Shown: in pieces, positions 1-13,912 of the stretch
Numbering within the stretch: the first letter of the stretch is position 1
Layout: each line of letters begins with the position of its first letter
From: Aspidapion aeneum
Taxonomy: Eukaryota; Arthropoda; Insecta; Coleoptera; Brentidae
Reading direction: 5' to 3'
Assembly (NCBI GenBank): GCA_963576565.1
Contig: OY755042.1
Coordinates: forward strand, 96,838,185 to 96,902,184
DNA: 64,000 bases
Notes under the pieces: generated by a model
What the model was told of the DNA's origin: nothing
Databases searched by the model: none
The model's input: only the letters and a program-made list of their open reading frames with translations
Position numbers and translations under genes: made by a program

Positions 1-1018
<1,018 letters not shown>

Positions 1019-1300
1019 AAAAAATATATTTAGACATTTCAGTCGTACATTCAAGCATTGAACCAAAAACATGTCTTTTGAGGTTACATAAAACAAGAAA
1101 TATGGGCTAAACCAGTGAAAAAATAGTAAACATGTTTGCCAAAGAATTTGTAAATACGCTATTCAATCAATCTACAGTTCCATAATATATGTAGGTATTA
1201 CTTAACAACATAGCTGAAGCCGGCTACACACATCAAGTGGCTTGACTGGGAATATACTTTCTGCAAGTACCTGTTCAAGTCTCGTCCAAGGAAATTGTAC

Positions 1301-3081
1301 TGTCCGGCCAGAATAAAATGAGGCGCAAAAGAGATGTCCCAACTCAATCTTTCTCCCTTTGTTTACAGCACTTTGGTCTTACTGGGTTGTCTTCATTTTT
1401 AGCAAATTTACCATGAACAAAATTTTAATATTACAAGCAAAAACGGTACTCGTCTAGTACGTTTAACGAAATCGCCTCCAGCCCGTTCATAATTCACACC
1501 CTTTTATTGGGTTTCTATTGTTACCGCTGACTCAACTTGAATCACGCCCGTTCACAATTCACACCCTTTTATTAAGCTTATATTGTTTTTATAGACACCT
1601 TTCATACACACAAAAATAAACAATGGCATATTTACCCAGCAAACATGGATTACAAAAAAAGTACTTTTAAAGTACTGCATGGCTTTCACTGCTGCCCATA
1701 ACGGCAAAGTACTAAGTAGGAAGTACTTAATTCGTATTGATTTGGAACAACGGCCTGCACCAGGCCAGCAAGTATATATTTTAGTACAAAAAACACTGTA
1801 CTTTTAAAGTAATGCATTTTTTTAACTTCTTTGTACACAGAAGCATGTACTTTTAAAGCAATGTATATTTTCTTCGTATTTTTAGTAAATACAAAAAAAA
1901 CTGAATTTTTATACATTTTTAAAAAAACCTGTACTTTTAAAGCATTGTATTTTATTAATTTTTTAGTAGTACAAAGAAACTACTTTTATTGTAAATATAG
2001 TCAGGACATTACGTCACTACTCACCTCTCATATTTACGGAAGGAAAATATTTGATCGTTATATAAGGATCTTTAATATTTTCCTTTTCATATCAGATGAG
2101 GATGTTTCCAAGGATTATGGAATATTCCACATCAATTTAAAAATAAATAAAATCATTCACATTCTTAAGCTTCACTTTCCTTAGTGAACCTGTAAAATGT
2201 TGACTAGTGTTTGCCATCTAGTGGCAAGGACGGCAAACATCAACTTGTCAGGTCTTTTGTAAATATTTTATTTTTACAGTAAAATATTTAATATTTTTGT
2301 ACTAAAATAAAGTGCTTTAAAAGCAACTGTTTAAAAATTTTCACTGTTATATTAATTTTGCAGTAAAACTTTTGAACTTTTAATAATAAATTAAATGTAC
2401 TTTAAGAGTACCTTCTTCAAAATGTTATTAAAATGTTTTTTTGTGAATATTTTATTTTCACAGTAAAATATTTAATTGTTTTGTACTAAAATAATGTGCT
2501 TGAAAAGCAACTGTTTAAATATACTTTTAAAATGTTTTCTTGCCATTAACGCTGGCTGCACTTGGCATTCTTAAAAAATAAAGTATAACTTTTCGTTGTA
2601 TTAAAAATAAAGTACTAAAATGATGCAGTTTTTGCACTTTTAAATAAAATGCAAATTAGACAATACAAAAATAATAAAAATAATGCACATCGTTGCCGAT
2701 GCCAGCAGTTGCCAGCAGTTAAAGTATAATATTAGTAAAGTACCAGCAGGTCGATGTTTGCTGGGTACTCTTTATTATTTTTTTAATAAAACTGTGCGGA
2801 GTTCCAATTTTAAAGATATAACAAATGGTTTTGGATTTTGCAATTTTAAGAAAGTCAATTGGCAATTTTTTAGGTTTCTAGATTTGTACGCACCTGCCTA
2901 ATGATATAGGTAGGTACCTATATATTATAACAAGTATAAAAGTTTTGAAAAATAGGGTATGGAGTTTTCCAGCAAAAAACGGCTTAGGAGGAGTAAAAAT
3001 ATTATAGGACACCACTGGACAGACAAAGATAGAGCTAATTGAAGCCATCTCTTTTGTGCCTCATTTTATTCTGGCCGGACA
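1301..3081 (+). mobile_element. DNA element with 36-bp terminal inverted repeats
   Basis: The left end (1301-1336) begins TGTCCGGCCAGAATAAAATG and is matched in inverse at 3046-3081 with one visible mismatch over 36 bp. The interior is A+T-rich and holds dispersed copies of a GTACTTTTAAAG motif. No transposase frame is visible, so it is non-autonomous or decayed. A second, shorter copy lies at 5191-5760 in the opposite orientation. I could not fix a target duplication, so the superfamily is unknown. Confidence 0.7.
1661..1950 (+). repeat. Degenerate GTACTTTTAAAG-motif repeats
   Basis: GTACTTTTAAAG recurs at about 1661, 1799, 1846 and 1931, each followed by a T-rich stretch, with looser versions near 2311, 2396 and 2494. 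Spacing is irregular (about 47-138 bp). It belongs to the interior of the 1301-3081 element. Confidence 0.5.
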
Positions 3082-3357
3082 ATACACACTACGTTCCTAC
3101 TTGGAGAGCGTTTCATATATCAAACATAATTTGATTCTCTTTTAAACGATTTACAATTTAATCTTAACTTTAACTCTGATTTTTCCCAAATATAAATAAT
3201 GGCGCTTGGCTCCTTTTCCAGTAATGCTCTCCACTTATCCTAGAGAAACAAAAACGCTGAGAATGAGAATAAATTATTTTTCTGCTGATGTAGGAAATAT
3301 ACCTATTTTCGAGGCGCAAAATGGGGTACCGCAGTTTTGACCAAACTATAATTTTTT

Positions 3358-4072
3358 AGCTCACATTACTACTATACTATAGTAGTGTGAGCTATGGTGA
3401 TCCTAATTTTTTCGAGAAAAAAAAAGGTGCTCCGATTTAAAAATGTTTTATATATCTTTGCGTTTCAGATGATTTTGAAACTTTTTTGTTGCGCCGTCTG
3501 TCTGTCTGTCTGTCTGTAACGACCAACGCGCATAACTCAAAAACAGCTTGCCCGATTTTAATGAAATTTGGTACCCAGGCTGGGTTTGGGGTCGAGATGG
3601 TCCCATTTCAAAATGAACAAAATCCACTAAACACAAGCCAAATAAAAGGGTGGGGGTAGATTTCAAAAATTAGAGTTTATGTAAAAATATAGCGTGTGTG
3701 ATATCAAACGAAAGGTAATTGAGTCTGGAGTTAAACAAAATACATTTTAGTTTATTTTTAAAAAATGGGTAGGGGTAAATTTCAAAAATTAGTGTTTAAG
3801 TGGAAATATGGCGTGTGTGATATCAAACGAAAGGTAATTGAGTCTGGAGTTAAACAAAATACATTTTAGTTTTTTAAAAAAGGGTGGGGGTAGATTTGAA
3901 AAATTAGAGTTTAAGTCAAAACATGGCTTGTGTTGTATCAAACGAAAGGTAATTGAGTCTGGAGTTCAATAAAATATGCTTCAGTTTTTAGTTATATTAG
4001 CTTTCACGTAGATACACTATAACTATAGTATCCAGTGTGAGCTTAGGTGCCCATAGATTGGCAGAGTATTTT
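3358..4072 (+). mobile_element. Family-1 element, copy 2 (short microsatellite)
   Basis: Complete copy. The 5' hairpin (3358-3393) has AGCTCACA and TGTGAGCT arms. A six-unit TGTC tract lies at 3496-3518, followed by the CCGATTTTAATGAAATTTGG core, three tandem units of about 118 bp anchored on GTGTGATATCAAACGAAAGG, and a 3' hairpin (3999-4043) ending in the conserved GGCAGAGTATTTT tail. Having only six tetranucleotide units, it is a useful contrast to copy 3. Confidence 0.8.
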
Positions 4073-4075
4073 TTA

Positions 4076-4726
4076 TATCAGATATTTTATCCTCATGAAT
4101 AGTTAAACTCTCTGCAATATGACTGGTGCCAGTCGGCTGAGTTTAAGTTGGTTTTTGTTCGTCATGTCATGATGTTGCGAGCTGTTTATTGTAAAAATAG
4201 CCCGTGAATTTTTTGAAGGTAGGTAAATTTTCAAGATTTTTTGATATTTTGTTTAAATTGAAAAATTATTCGGCTTATGCTAAATGCATAATTAAGCGTG
4301 TTGCCTGTAAAATTAGCCTTTTACTGTATTTAATTTATGTTTTAAATTAACACGTGGTTTGAGGCAAAACGAGGTTTAGTGAAGGGAGCAAAACAGGGTA
4401 CTAAGGTATAGCCTATATACTATTTTGGCCCAAATAAATATTTTTATATTTTTATAGTACCATCACTAAAATTGGATTTTATGTTTTATTTGCAACAAAT
4501 GAGCTCATAATTTAGTGTGCTAGAGTCGACAGTAATAAACAGGAGGCTCTAATTCTTTGTAAATTTTACAAATACTAAACTTGATTATTATAAATGTATT
4601 TTTTATTACATCTTTTTATTTTTTAAATAAATATTTTAATATTGGTTAGTTTATAGTAGTAAAACTTGACTTACTGAAATATTGCTTTTAAATTGCAAAA
4701 CTTCCCTGCGTCGTTTTGCCCATATA
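4076..4726. other. No gene or repeat recognised
   Basis: A+T-rich sequence between two mobile elements. No open frame with recognisable motifs, no RNA gene and no inverted ends seen. Confidence 0.5.
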
Positions 4727-5110
4727 GGTATAGTTTTTGCAAAGTCAGTTGAACAAAGATAAAAGCCGACCATCGGCATATCCTTTATAGAAAGTGACAT
4801 GGGCGGCGGTAGATATACTCATGAAAATTATTTCATTTAATTATGGCGTAAACTATAGAAATAAAAATAGATAATAAAACTTTCTATTCCTACACTGACA
4901 GAAACGACACTGATTTATTTTTTAACTCTGCATAATGCCGACTAAAGGGGTTCCGAAAAGCACACCGGAAAACAATTAAAAGCGCATCTCAAAAAAATCT
5001 GCCAATCAGGTGCCGTCCATCCACCTGGCCTCGGTCGGTCGGAAAACAAATACTTTATCGTCGGACCGCAAAGAGCCGCGCCTTTTCTCTGTCGGTTTTT
5101 TTACAAAGTC
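4727..5110 (+). mobile_element. TA-type MITE, truncated copy
   Basis: Starts at TAGTTTTTGCAAAGTCAGTT and matches, in inverse orientation, the complete MITE at 19954-20444, including a shared GCCGACCATCGGCATATCC segment. Homology stops after CCTTTTCTCTGTCGG, so the right terminal repeat is lost. No protein is inferred. Confidence 0.7.
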
Positions 5111-5190
5111 AATCTTTTTACAAAAATAAAAAATATCTGATTGAGTTTTAAATCGCTTAAACTAAAACTTAAAACATAAAGATAACATAT

Positions 5191-5760
5191 AGTCCCACCA
5201 GAATAAAATGAGACGCTTCACTTAGCGCTATCTTTATCTGTCCAGTGGCGCCTTTTTTGGCTGGAAAACTCCATACCTTATTTTTCTTAAAAATAAATAT
5301 TTTTTCAAAACTTTTATACCTATTATATTATATAGGTACCCACCTATTTCATTAGGTAGGGGCGTACGAATCTAGAAACGTAACAAAATACCAATTAACG
5401 TTCTAAAAATTGCAAAAATTCAATTCGTTATATTTTCAAAATTGGAACTCCACACAGTTTTATTAAAAATTAAAAAAGTGTAAATGATACGCCACTGTTT
5501 CTATTTGTTGGTATAGAATGTGTGTGAAACGTGCCTAGTCATCTTAATTGAGCTCAGCGATAACAATAGAAGCTCAATAAAAGGGTGTGCATTGTGAACG
5601 GGCCGGAGTCTAATTGAACCAGCGGTAACAATACAAACCCAATAAAAGGGTGTGAATAATGAACGAGCTGGAGCCGATTTCGTTTAACGTTCCAGACGAG
5701 TACCGTGTTTCCTCGTAATATTAAAATTTTTTGCGCCTCATTTTATTCTGGCGTGACAGT
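5191..5760 (-). mobile_element. Short inverted relative of the 1301-3081 element
   Basis: Both ends carry the CCAGAATAAAATGAG terminal motif in inverse orientation. The left part matches the right portion of the 1301-3081 element in reverse complement and the right part matches its left portion, so most of the middle is deleted. The termini are more diverged than those of the larger copy. Confidence 0.65.
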
Positions 5761-5765
5761 ATCTA

Positions 5766-6458
5766 GTCAACTTAATTCTAAACGTCAAACTCAATGGTGT
5801 TCATTTGATAAGAGAAACATGCTGATAAAGTTTAGTATCCCATATTGCCCTCCTTTCCCCTACGCGTATTCTTGCGTGCAGTTTGGTATAATTCATAAAA
5901 TGACCCGTTCTAATATTTCATAACTTTTCAGACTAATGGTGCATTTCCGCAAATAAGCATGAAAATGCTCTTAATATTATTTAAGTGCTTAAGAAACGCG
6001 TGCGACCATAAAATTTTTGTTTTTAGTAGAATAATTTCCGTCACTGTTAAAAGATGGTAGGTTGATTAAATTCCTGGTCTAGTTGAAATGAAATTATGTA
6101 TTAAGAAAAGAGAAAAACATGTAAAATTAACTTTTCTATGTGGGAGAAGGTGTCGTTTAACTTAAAGGCGACGGAGTCGTTTAATTTTGTCGCATTCAAC
6201 AAAATCGAAGGCAATTTGATCGTGTATTCCCTTTCATCCAACAAAATCGTACGATTTGATCGCGAAAAGATAGGTCTGTTTGCTGCAGTACAGCAGAGGT
6301 ACACTCGTGCTTTGAAAAATCACGGAAACTTGTAATAAGTTACTTATATTTTGTTGTTCACTAAGTTTATAGTGTTAGTACCAAATGACATTCAAAAAAT
6401 TGACTGACATTTTGGATGTGACAAAAAAAATAAAAATGCCAAGATATCTTAACTGGAT
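5766..6458. other. No gene recognised
   Basis: Short overlapping open frames on both strands (6101-6335) are no longer than chance and show no motif I know. No inverted ends or tandem structure seen. Confidence 0.45.
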
Positions 6459-6530
6459 TTACACTAAAAATTATTTCTCAAGTACGGAATTTTTATAAGC
6501 ACGAGTGTACATATAATTTTTTACCTACTC

Positions 6531-6840
6531 CCGTGCAGTAAAGTAATTACTTTACCGCATACTGTGCGGTAAAGTTACTTTACCGCACGCGCACCATTTG
6601 GAAACCTTATCAACGCATCAATAAGACAGCTTCAATATTTGTTTACATTTCAATTCCATCTAATTTGACATGTTTATTTATAAATTACATTCAATTTTTT
6701 GAAAAAAAAGGTACTCATAGGTAAAATATTGTTCCTGCGGAAAGTGTCTTTATCACCCTTGACGACTTGACCGAACTCCGCACCGCGTTGTTCTGCCAAC
6801 TGCCGTTGCGTGCGGTAAAGTATTACTTTCCGCACTTGTT
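6531..6840. mobile_element. Palindrome-ended MITE-like segment in duplication unit 1
   Basis: The left end holds two adjacent palindromes, GTAAAGTAATTACTTTAC and GTGCGGTAAAGT-t-ACTTTACCGCAC. About 240 bp further on lies a third, GTGCGGTAAAGTA/TTACTTTCCGCAC. The 12-base word GTGCGGTAAAGT and its complement cap both ends, as in foldback or palindromic-terminus MITEs. No target duplication was established. Confidence 0.5.
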
Positions 6841-7160
6841 AGGTAAATAACTATTATCAGCATTTTTGGATTGTAAAGCCTTGTAGGTAAATAGCTCAAC
6901 ATTTTGACGAACATTGACGCGCAATTAGCCGAGCGACGAACCAAACACTATTTTGGACGGGGTCCATAGACCTATAAAACGAATGGACTGGTCCCGTCGC
7001 AGTCAGGGCAAAACACGGACAAATAAGAAAGAAAATAAAATAAGTTTTTGCACTTGCTCTAGAATCTAGAAAGGTAAATCTTAATACGAATTTTTATTTA
7101 AAAAAATACTTAAACTTAACTTAACCTTTTATTTAATAAAATATAACTAGGACATTAAGT

Positions 7161-7290
7161 TTACAAGTCCGAAATGCCTACGTTAAGACCTTTATTTGGA
7201 TCAACAACCATGAGGTACCCAAACCACCAAAAGGATCTATACACATTGTACAGTCGGGGACTTTTTAAATTGCCGCCCTGGAAAATAAAA
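7161..7290 (-). other. Possible terminal-exon-like or hAT-end sequence, uncertain
   Basis: On the minus strand a pyrimidine-rich run ends in CAG, then a frame continues to a stop near 7161 (residues SFWWFGYLMVVDP), and an AATAAA signal follows. This resembles a last exon, but CAGGGCGGCAA also resembles a hAT-type terminus. The copy in unit 2 has a 6-bp in-frame deletion. No homology recognised. Confidence 0.2.
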
Positions 7291-8000
7291 AAAAATTCTA
7301 TTTGAAATTCGGATAAGTAGTTTGAACCAAAACAAAAAAATTGTGAACTGTATACATACAAATTTAAAAATTAATTTTTTTTGATTTCTTTAATTGGCAG
7401 AAAAAAAAACGGCAATTATGAAACTTGTAATGGTAGGTCAAAGAACGAGAAAAAATAGGTATCTACAGATATTTTCGTTCTGGCACATATACAAGGTGTT
7501 CCAAGTTGAGTGTCAACCATTTCTAACTTTGTTATTATTAAAGATAGAGAAAAGTTGAAATTGGCAAACTAGGAGAACTTTTAACACTCTTTAAGATGGT
7601 CGAAACAAAAAACAACCGATCAGCGTTTTCGAGATTTTTATATAAAAACATATGTGCCTAGGTACCTTTCGGCAAAAAATTACGCCACAAAAAATTAAGC
7701 ATTTTTTGTAAGAAGAGGCGTTGTATTATTTCCGAGAGCATTTTTGCAAGATTGAAAAAATACTGAAAAACTAAAAATTATTACAATTTTTACTAAAAAT
7801 AGGGCCAAAAACTTGTAAAAAAATGCGCTGTAGGCGAAAGCTTTCGAAAAATATTGTACTTTTTAAAAAAAATTACACTGCAGAAAAATTAAGTACTTTT
7901 CTTTTGAAGACGAAAATAAATAATGTCAAATGTCAAATTTTGTTGCAAAATGCAAAAACCGCGCCGGAAATTTTTACATGTTTGATTGGGGGAGGGGCTT

Positions 8001-9537
8001 TTACACTAAAAATTATTTCTCAAGTACGGAATTTTTATAAGCACGAGTGTACATATAATTTTTTACCTACTCCCGTGCAGTAAAGTAATTACTTTACCGC
8101 ATACTGTGCGGTAAAGTTACTTTACCGCACGCGCACCATTTGGAAACCTTATCAACGCATCAATAAGACAGCTTCAATATTTGTTTACATTTCAATTCCA
8201 TCTAATTTGACATGTTTATTTATAAATTACATTCAATTTTTTGAAAAAAAAGGTACTCATAGGTAAAATATTGTTCCTGCGAAAAGTGTCTTTATCACCC
8301 TTGACGACTTGACCGAACTCCGCACCGCGTTGTTCTGCCAACTGCCGTTGCGTGCGGTAAAGTATTACTTTCCGCACTTGTTAGGTAAATAACTATTATC
8401 AGCATTTTTGGATTGTAAAGCCTTGTAGGTAAATAGCTCAACATTTTGACGAACATTGACGCGCAATTAGCCGAGCGACGAACCAAACACTATTTTGGAC
8501 GGGGTCCATAGACCTATAAAACGAATGGACTGGCCCCGTCGCAGTCAGGGCAAAACACGGACAAATAAGAAAGAAAATAAAATAAGTTTTTGCACTTGCT
8601 CTAGAATCTAGAAAGGTAAATCTTAATACGAATTTTTATTTAAAAAAATACTTAAACTTAACTTAACCTCTTATTTAATAAAATATAACTAGGACATTAA
8701 GTTTACAAGTCCGAAATGCCTACGTTAAGACCTTTATTTGGATCAATGAGGTACCCAAACCACCAAAAGGATCTATACACATTGTACAGTCGGGGACTTT
8801 TTAAATTGCCGCCCTGGAAAATAAAAAAAAAATTCTATTTGAAATTCGGATAAGTAGTTTGAACCAAAACAAAAAAATTGTGAACTGTATACATACAAAT
8901 TTAAAAATTATTTTTTTTTGATTTCTTTAATTGGCAGAAAAAAAACGGCAATTATGAAGCTTGTAATGGTAGGTCAAAGAACGAGAAAAAATAGGTAGCT
9001 ACAGATATTTTCGTACTGGCATATATACAAGGTGTTCCAAGTTGAGTGTCAACCATTTCTAACTTTGTTATTATTAAAGATAGAGAAAAGTTGAAATTGG
9101 CAAACTAGGAGAACTTTTAACACTCTTTAAGATGGTCGAAACAAAAAACAACCGATCAGCGTTTTCGAGATTTTTATATAAAAACATATGTGCCTAGGTA
9201 CCTTTCGGAAAAAAAATTACGCCACAAAAAATTAAGCATTTTTTGTAAGAAGAGGCGTTGTATTATTTCCGAGAGCATTTTTGCAAGATTGAAAAAATAC
9301 TGAAAAACTAAAAATTATTACAATTTTTACTAAAAATAGAGCCAAAAACTTTTAAAAAATGCGCTGTAGGCGAAAGCTTTCAAAAATATTGTACTTTTTA
9401 AAAAAAATTACACTGCAGAAAAATTAAGTACTTTTCTTTTGAAGACGAAAATAAATAATGTCAAATGTCAAATTTTGTTGCAAAATGCAAAAACCGCGCC
9501 GGAAATTTTTACATGTTTGATTGTTTGGGGGAGGGGC
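8001..9537. repeat. 1,542-bp tandem duplication, unit 2
   Basis: Second unit, with the same GTGCGGTAAAGT palindromes, the same 63-residue minus-strand open frame (8295-8486) and the same closing GAGGGGCTT. Differences from unit 1 include the loss of 6 bp near 8746, an extra TTTG before the terminal G-run and scattered single-base changes. This argues for a real duplication rather than an assembly duplicate of one read. Confidence 0.9.
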
Positions 9538-9910
9538 TTATTTTAACCTTGGGGGGCTGAATTGCGCCCCTGGATACAAAAGGTCACTTGTGTCGCTCAA
9601 AAAGACGGACGAAAAAAAAAGCTGATCGGACATTTTCACCCTAGTAAATAAAAAACTAGTAAAACCAGATGGTTTAAAAAAAAAACAGATGGTTTTAAAA
9701 TGGTTTTAAGCAATACTTATACCTATAAGACTTTAGTTTGACTTCCATAACTCTTCTAGAGATACAATTTAGAGCTGCACAAGACGTGTAGCATAGGGAA
9801 CCTTCTTAAATTAGTTAACGCAAAAATTCAGGATTTTCGACATTCCTCCTCCCTATGTACCGCATTTTCAAGAAAAAACACATTAAAAAAACATTGTGTT
9901 TAACGTAAAG

Positions 9911-10040
9911 ACCGGTGCCCACCTAGGACTTTCTCGGGTGTGCCTGCGCACGCGTCACATGACTGTTGTAACATTTTATATTGAGATCATGTGACGCGTG
10001 AGCGGGCACCCACGAGAAAGTCGTAGGTGGGAATCAGGTA
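9911..10040. mobile_element. Foldback MITE, copy A
   Basis: About 130 bp, palindromic almost throughout. The left arm has CCCACCTAGGACTTTCTCG and the right arm CGAGAAAGTCGTAGGTGGG, with TCACATGAC / ATCATGTGA inner arms. A second copy lies at 11338-11468 with the loop in the opposite orientation. Confidence 0.75.
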
Positions 10041-10150
10041 TAAGACTAAACTCCCCCTTGAGCGTGACGTAATTTAAGTGTGGTTCCATAGAATAATAAT
10101 AAAATAGTTTTTTCTGTGATTCTACATACTAAACAAGTTAATTTTAACAA

Positions 10151-10641
10151 ATAAATAAATAGATCCATGACCGATCCGACACCTTCCTAGCTAACCTATT
10201 ATCACACGTCAAGTGAAGCCATGATAATATATTAGCATGGAAAACAGTTTTTGTAAATATCTCAGAAACTAAAGCTCCTACGAAGTTTTTGGTTATAAGC
10301 CGAATTATTGAGCAAAATATAGTCTACTATATTCCGAAAACAGTGTATTGATACAATGCTTCGTTAAAAAGTTAGCATTTCATTAGCATTAATGGATTTT
10401 GACCAAAATCCAATCAGCTCGTAAGAGTGTCGAACACTATTTTATGACAATTGGTTCAGCGGTTTAGGAGCTATCATGTTACGGACAGAAATAATATAGA
10501 CACACACAGACAGACATCACGACGATATTGCTATATTATAATCCCAAATAACACATTTTTGGCGTTATCTCAAAAAAAAAAAAAAAATTTCGTCGAAAAT
10601 AATACCTTCTCTAGCCATTGCTACGCGGGCTAGGAAGGTAA
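10151..10641 (+). mobile_element. Family-2 element, copy a
   Basis: Begins with an AAATAGATCCATGA flank and ACCTTCCTAGC, and ends with GCGGGCTAGGAAGGTA, so the two ends are inverted copies of TACCTTCCTAGC. Inside is a GGTTCAGCGGTTTAGGAGC block, which is the complement of the CCGATTTT core region, then a degenerate CAGACAGA tract. It shares this core with family 1. No coding capacity. Confidence 0.7.
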
Positions 10642-11337
10642 AAAAATAAACAGATCGTATACAAATACCAAAAATTACATGAAATATCATCAAACAACAA
10701 CAAATCGCATAAGAAACAGTGACGACGCTTTACATTTTTGCCCTGACTAGCCCTGTCCCACTCTGGAATCAATTTTCGGATATGAGGGCCAGTCCATTCG
10801 TATTATAGGTCTATGGTTTTTTCCCAGAGATCAAAGGTAATGAACAAGAGTGTCTTTGAAAAATAATGATAAAGCTAAGCATAGGATCAAAAAGTACAAT
10901 ATTAATGATCCTAAGTAATTTAAAAAAAATCTATTATTGCTGAATTCAATATTAAACATTATTATTTTTTAATCGCTTTAAAAAATATAATTCATAATCA
11001 ATTAAAATCTCTCTAATATCCGTTACCGTTACGTGGTCGAGATCGTCAGATAGATGCACGTACATACGTAACACGAAACTGAACATGGGTGCAATTAATG
11101 TAAAATAAAGTTTAAATACCTTCAGCGGTCGCGACCTTACAGTACTCTCACTTTTTAATCACAGCATTATTACATCAGAATATTCACTCTCATAAATCTC
11201 AGCAATAAGGCGAAATAAATAATAGGATTAGAGATTCACAAAGATAAAACTAAATGCTTATTGGAATCAAACAGGTTATTGTCTTTCTCCACTAATTTTT
11301 AATTTGTTTTAAACAAATAGTCCCGACATGTTTCGTA
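10642..11337. other. Mostly featureless; one dispersed-repeat fragment
   Basis: The stretch 10736-10817 is an inverted, diverged copy of 6958-7020 from the tandem duplication (shared AGTCCATTCG and ATAGGTCTATGG words). The rest is A+T-rich with nothing recognised. Confidence 0.5.
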
Positions 11338-11468
11338 ACACCCGGTTCCCACCTACGACTTTCTCGTGGGTGCCCACTTACCGTCACATGATCTCAATAT
11401 GAAATGTTATGACAGTCATGTGACACATGTGCGGGCACGCACGAGAAAGTCGTAAGTGGAAACCGGGT
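11338..11468. mobile_element. Foldback MITE, copy B
   Basis: Same family as 9911-10040. Arms CCCACCTACGACTTTCTCGT and ACGAGAAAGTCGTAAGTGG surround a GATCTCAATATGAAATG loop that is the reverse complement of the loop in copy A. Confidence 0.75.
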
Positions 11469-11750
11469 TTAAGTAGGAACTTACATCTGCGGGGGAAATT
11501 ACCAAACTAAATTAGCACATTTTAAAAAACTAGTCATGGAAATTTTAAAAAATTCCAAAATGTTTTTAAAATTTCTATGACTTAACCGTTTTAGTAGCTA
11601 GGCAAAGTTTTAGCTCACACATATACTATACCATAGTAGTGTGAGCTATGGTGATCCTAATTTTTTCGAGAAAAAAAAAGTTACTCCGATTTCAAAAATT
11701 TTTATATATCTTTGCGTTTCAGATGATTTTGAAACTTTTTTGGTGCGCCG

Positions 11751-13088
<1,338 letters not shown>

Positions 13089-13189
13089 ACGACCAACGCG
13101 CATAACTCAAAAACCGCTTGCCCGATTTTAATGAAATTTGGTACCTAGGCTGGGTCTTGGGTCGAGATGGTCCCATTTAAAAATGAACA

Positions 13190-13570
13190 AAATCCACCGA
13201 ACAGAAAACAAATAAAAGGGTGGGGTTAGATTTCAAAAATTAGAGTTTATGTGAAAATATGGCGTGTGTGATATCAAACGAAAGGTAATTGAGTCTGCAG
13301 TTAAACAAAATACATTTTAATTTATTTAAAAAAAAGGGTGGGGGTATATTTTAAAAATTAGAGTTTAAGTGAAAATATGGCGTGTGTGATATCAAACGAA
13401 ACGTAATTGAGTCCGGAGTTTAACAAAATACATTTTAGTTTTTTGTTTTTTTTAAGGGTGGGGGTAGATTTCAAAAATTTGAGTTTAAGTCAAAACATGG
13501 CTTGTGTGGTATCAAACAAAAGGTAATTTAGTCTGGAGTTAAATAAAATATATTTCAGTTTTTAGTTATA
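13190..13570 (+). repeat. Three-unit ~118-bp minisatellite of family 1
   Basis: Each unit contains GGGTGGGGGTA, TTAGAGTTTA or TTTGAGTTTA, GTGTGATATCAAAC and AAATACATTTTA-like words. The third unit always carries the variant GTGTGGTATCAAACAAAAGG. The same order appears in copies 2, 3 and 6. Confidence 0.85.
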
Positions 13571-13653
13571 TTAGCTCACACGTACACTATAACTATAGTA
13601 CCTAGTGTGAGCTTAGGGGCCCATATATTGGCAGAGTATTTTAACCAGTTTTT

Positions 13654-13813
13654 AGCTCACACATATACTATACTATAGTAGTGTGAGCTATGGTGATCCT
13701 AATTTTTTCGAAAAAAAAAAGTTGCTCCGATTTCAAAAATTTTTATATATCTTTGCGTTTCAGATGATTTTGAAACTTTTTTGTTGCGCCGTCTGTCTGT
13801 CTGTCTGTCTGTA

Positions 13814-13912
<99 letters not shown>

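Larger units (their letters stand above)
6459..8000. repeat. 1,542-bp tandem duplication, unit 1
   Basis: This block and 8001-9537 are near-identical direct repeats offset by 1,542 bp (ACACTAAAAATTATTTCTC begins at 6461 and again at 8003). Only scattered substitutions and small indels separate them. The junction joins GGAGGGGCTT to TTACACTAAAAATT, and unit 2 ends at the same GAGGGGCTT. A 63-residue open frame on the minus strand (6753-6944) is identical in both units but has no recognised motif. Confidence 0.9.

Noticed and set aside
6753..8486. Identical 63-residue open frame on the minus strand in both duplication units
   Set aside because: Identity is explained by the young duplication. 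Length is near chance and no motif is recognised.
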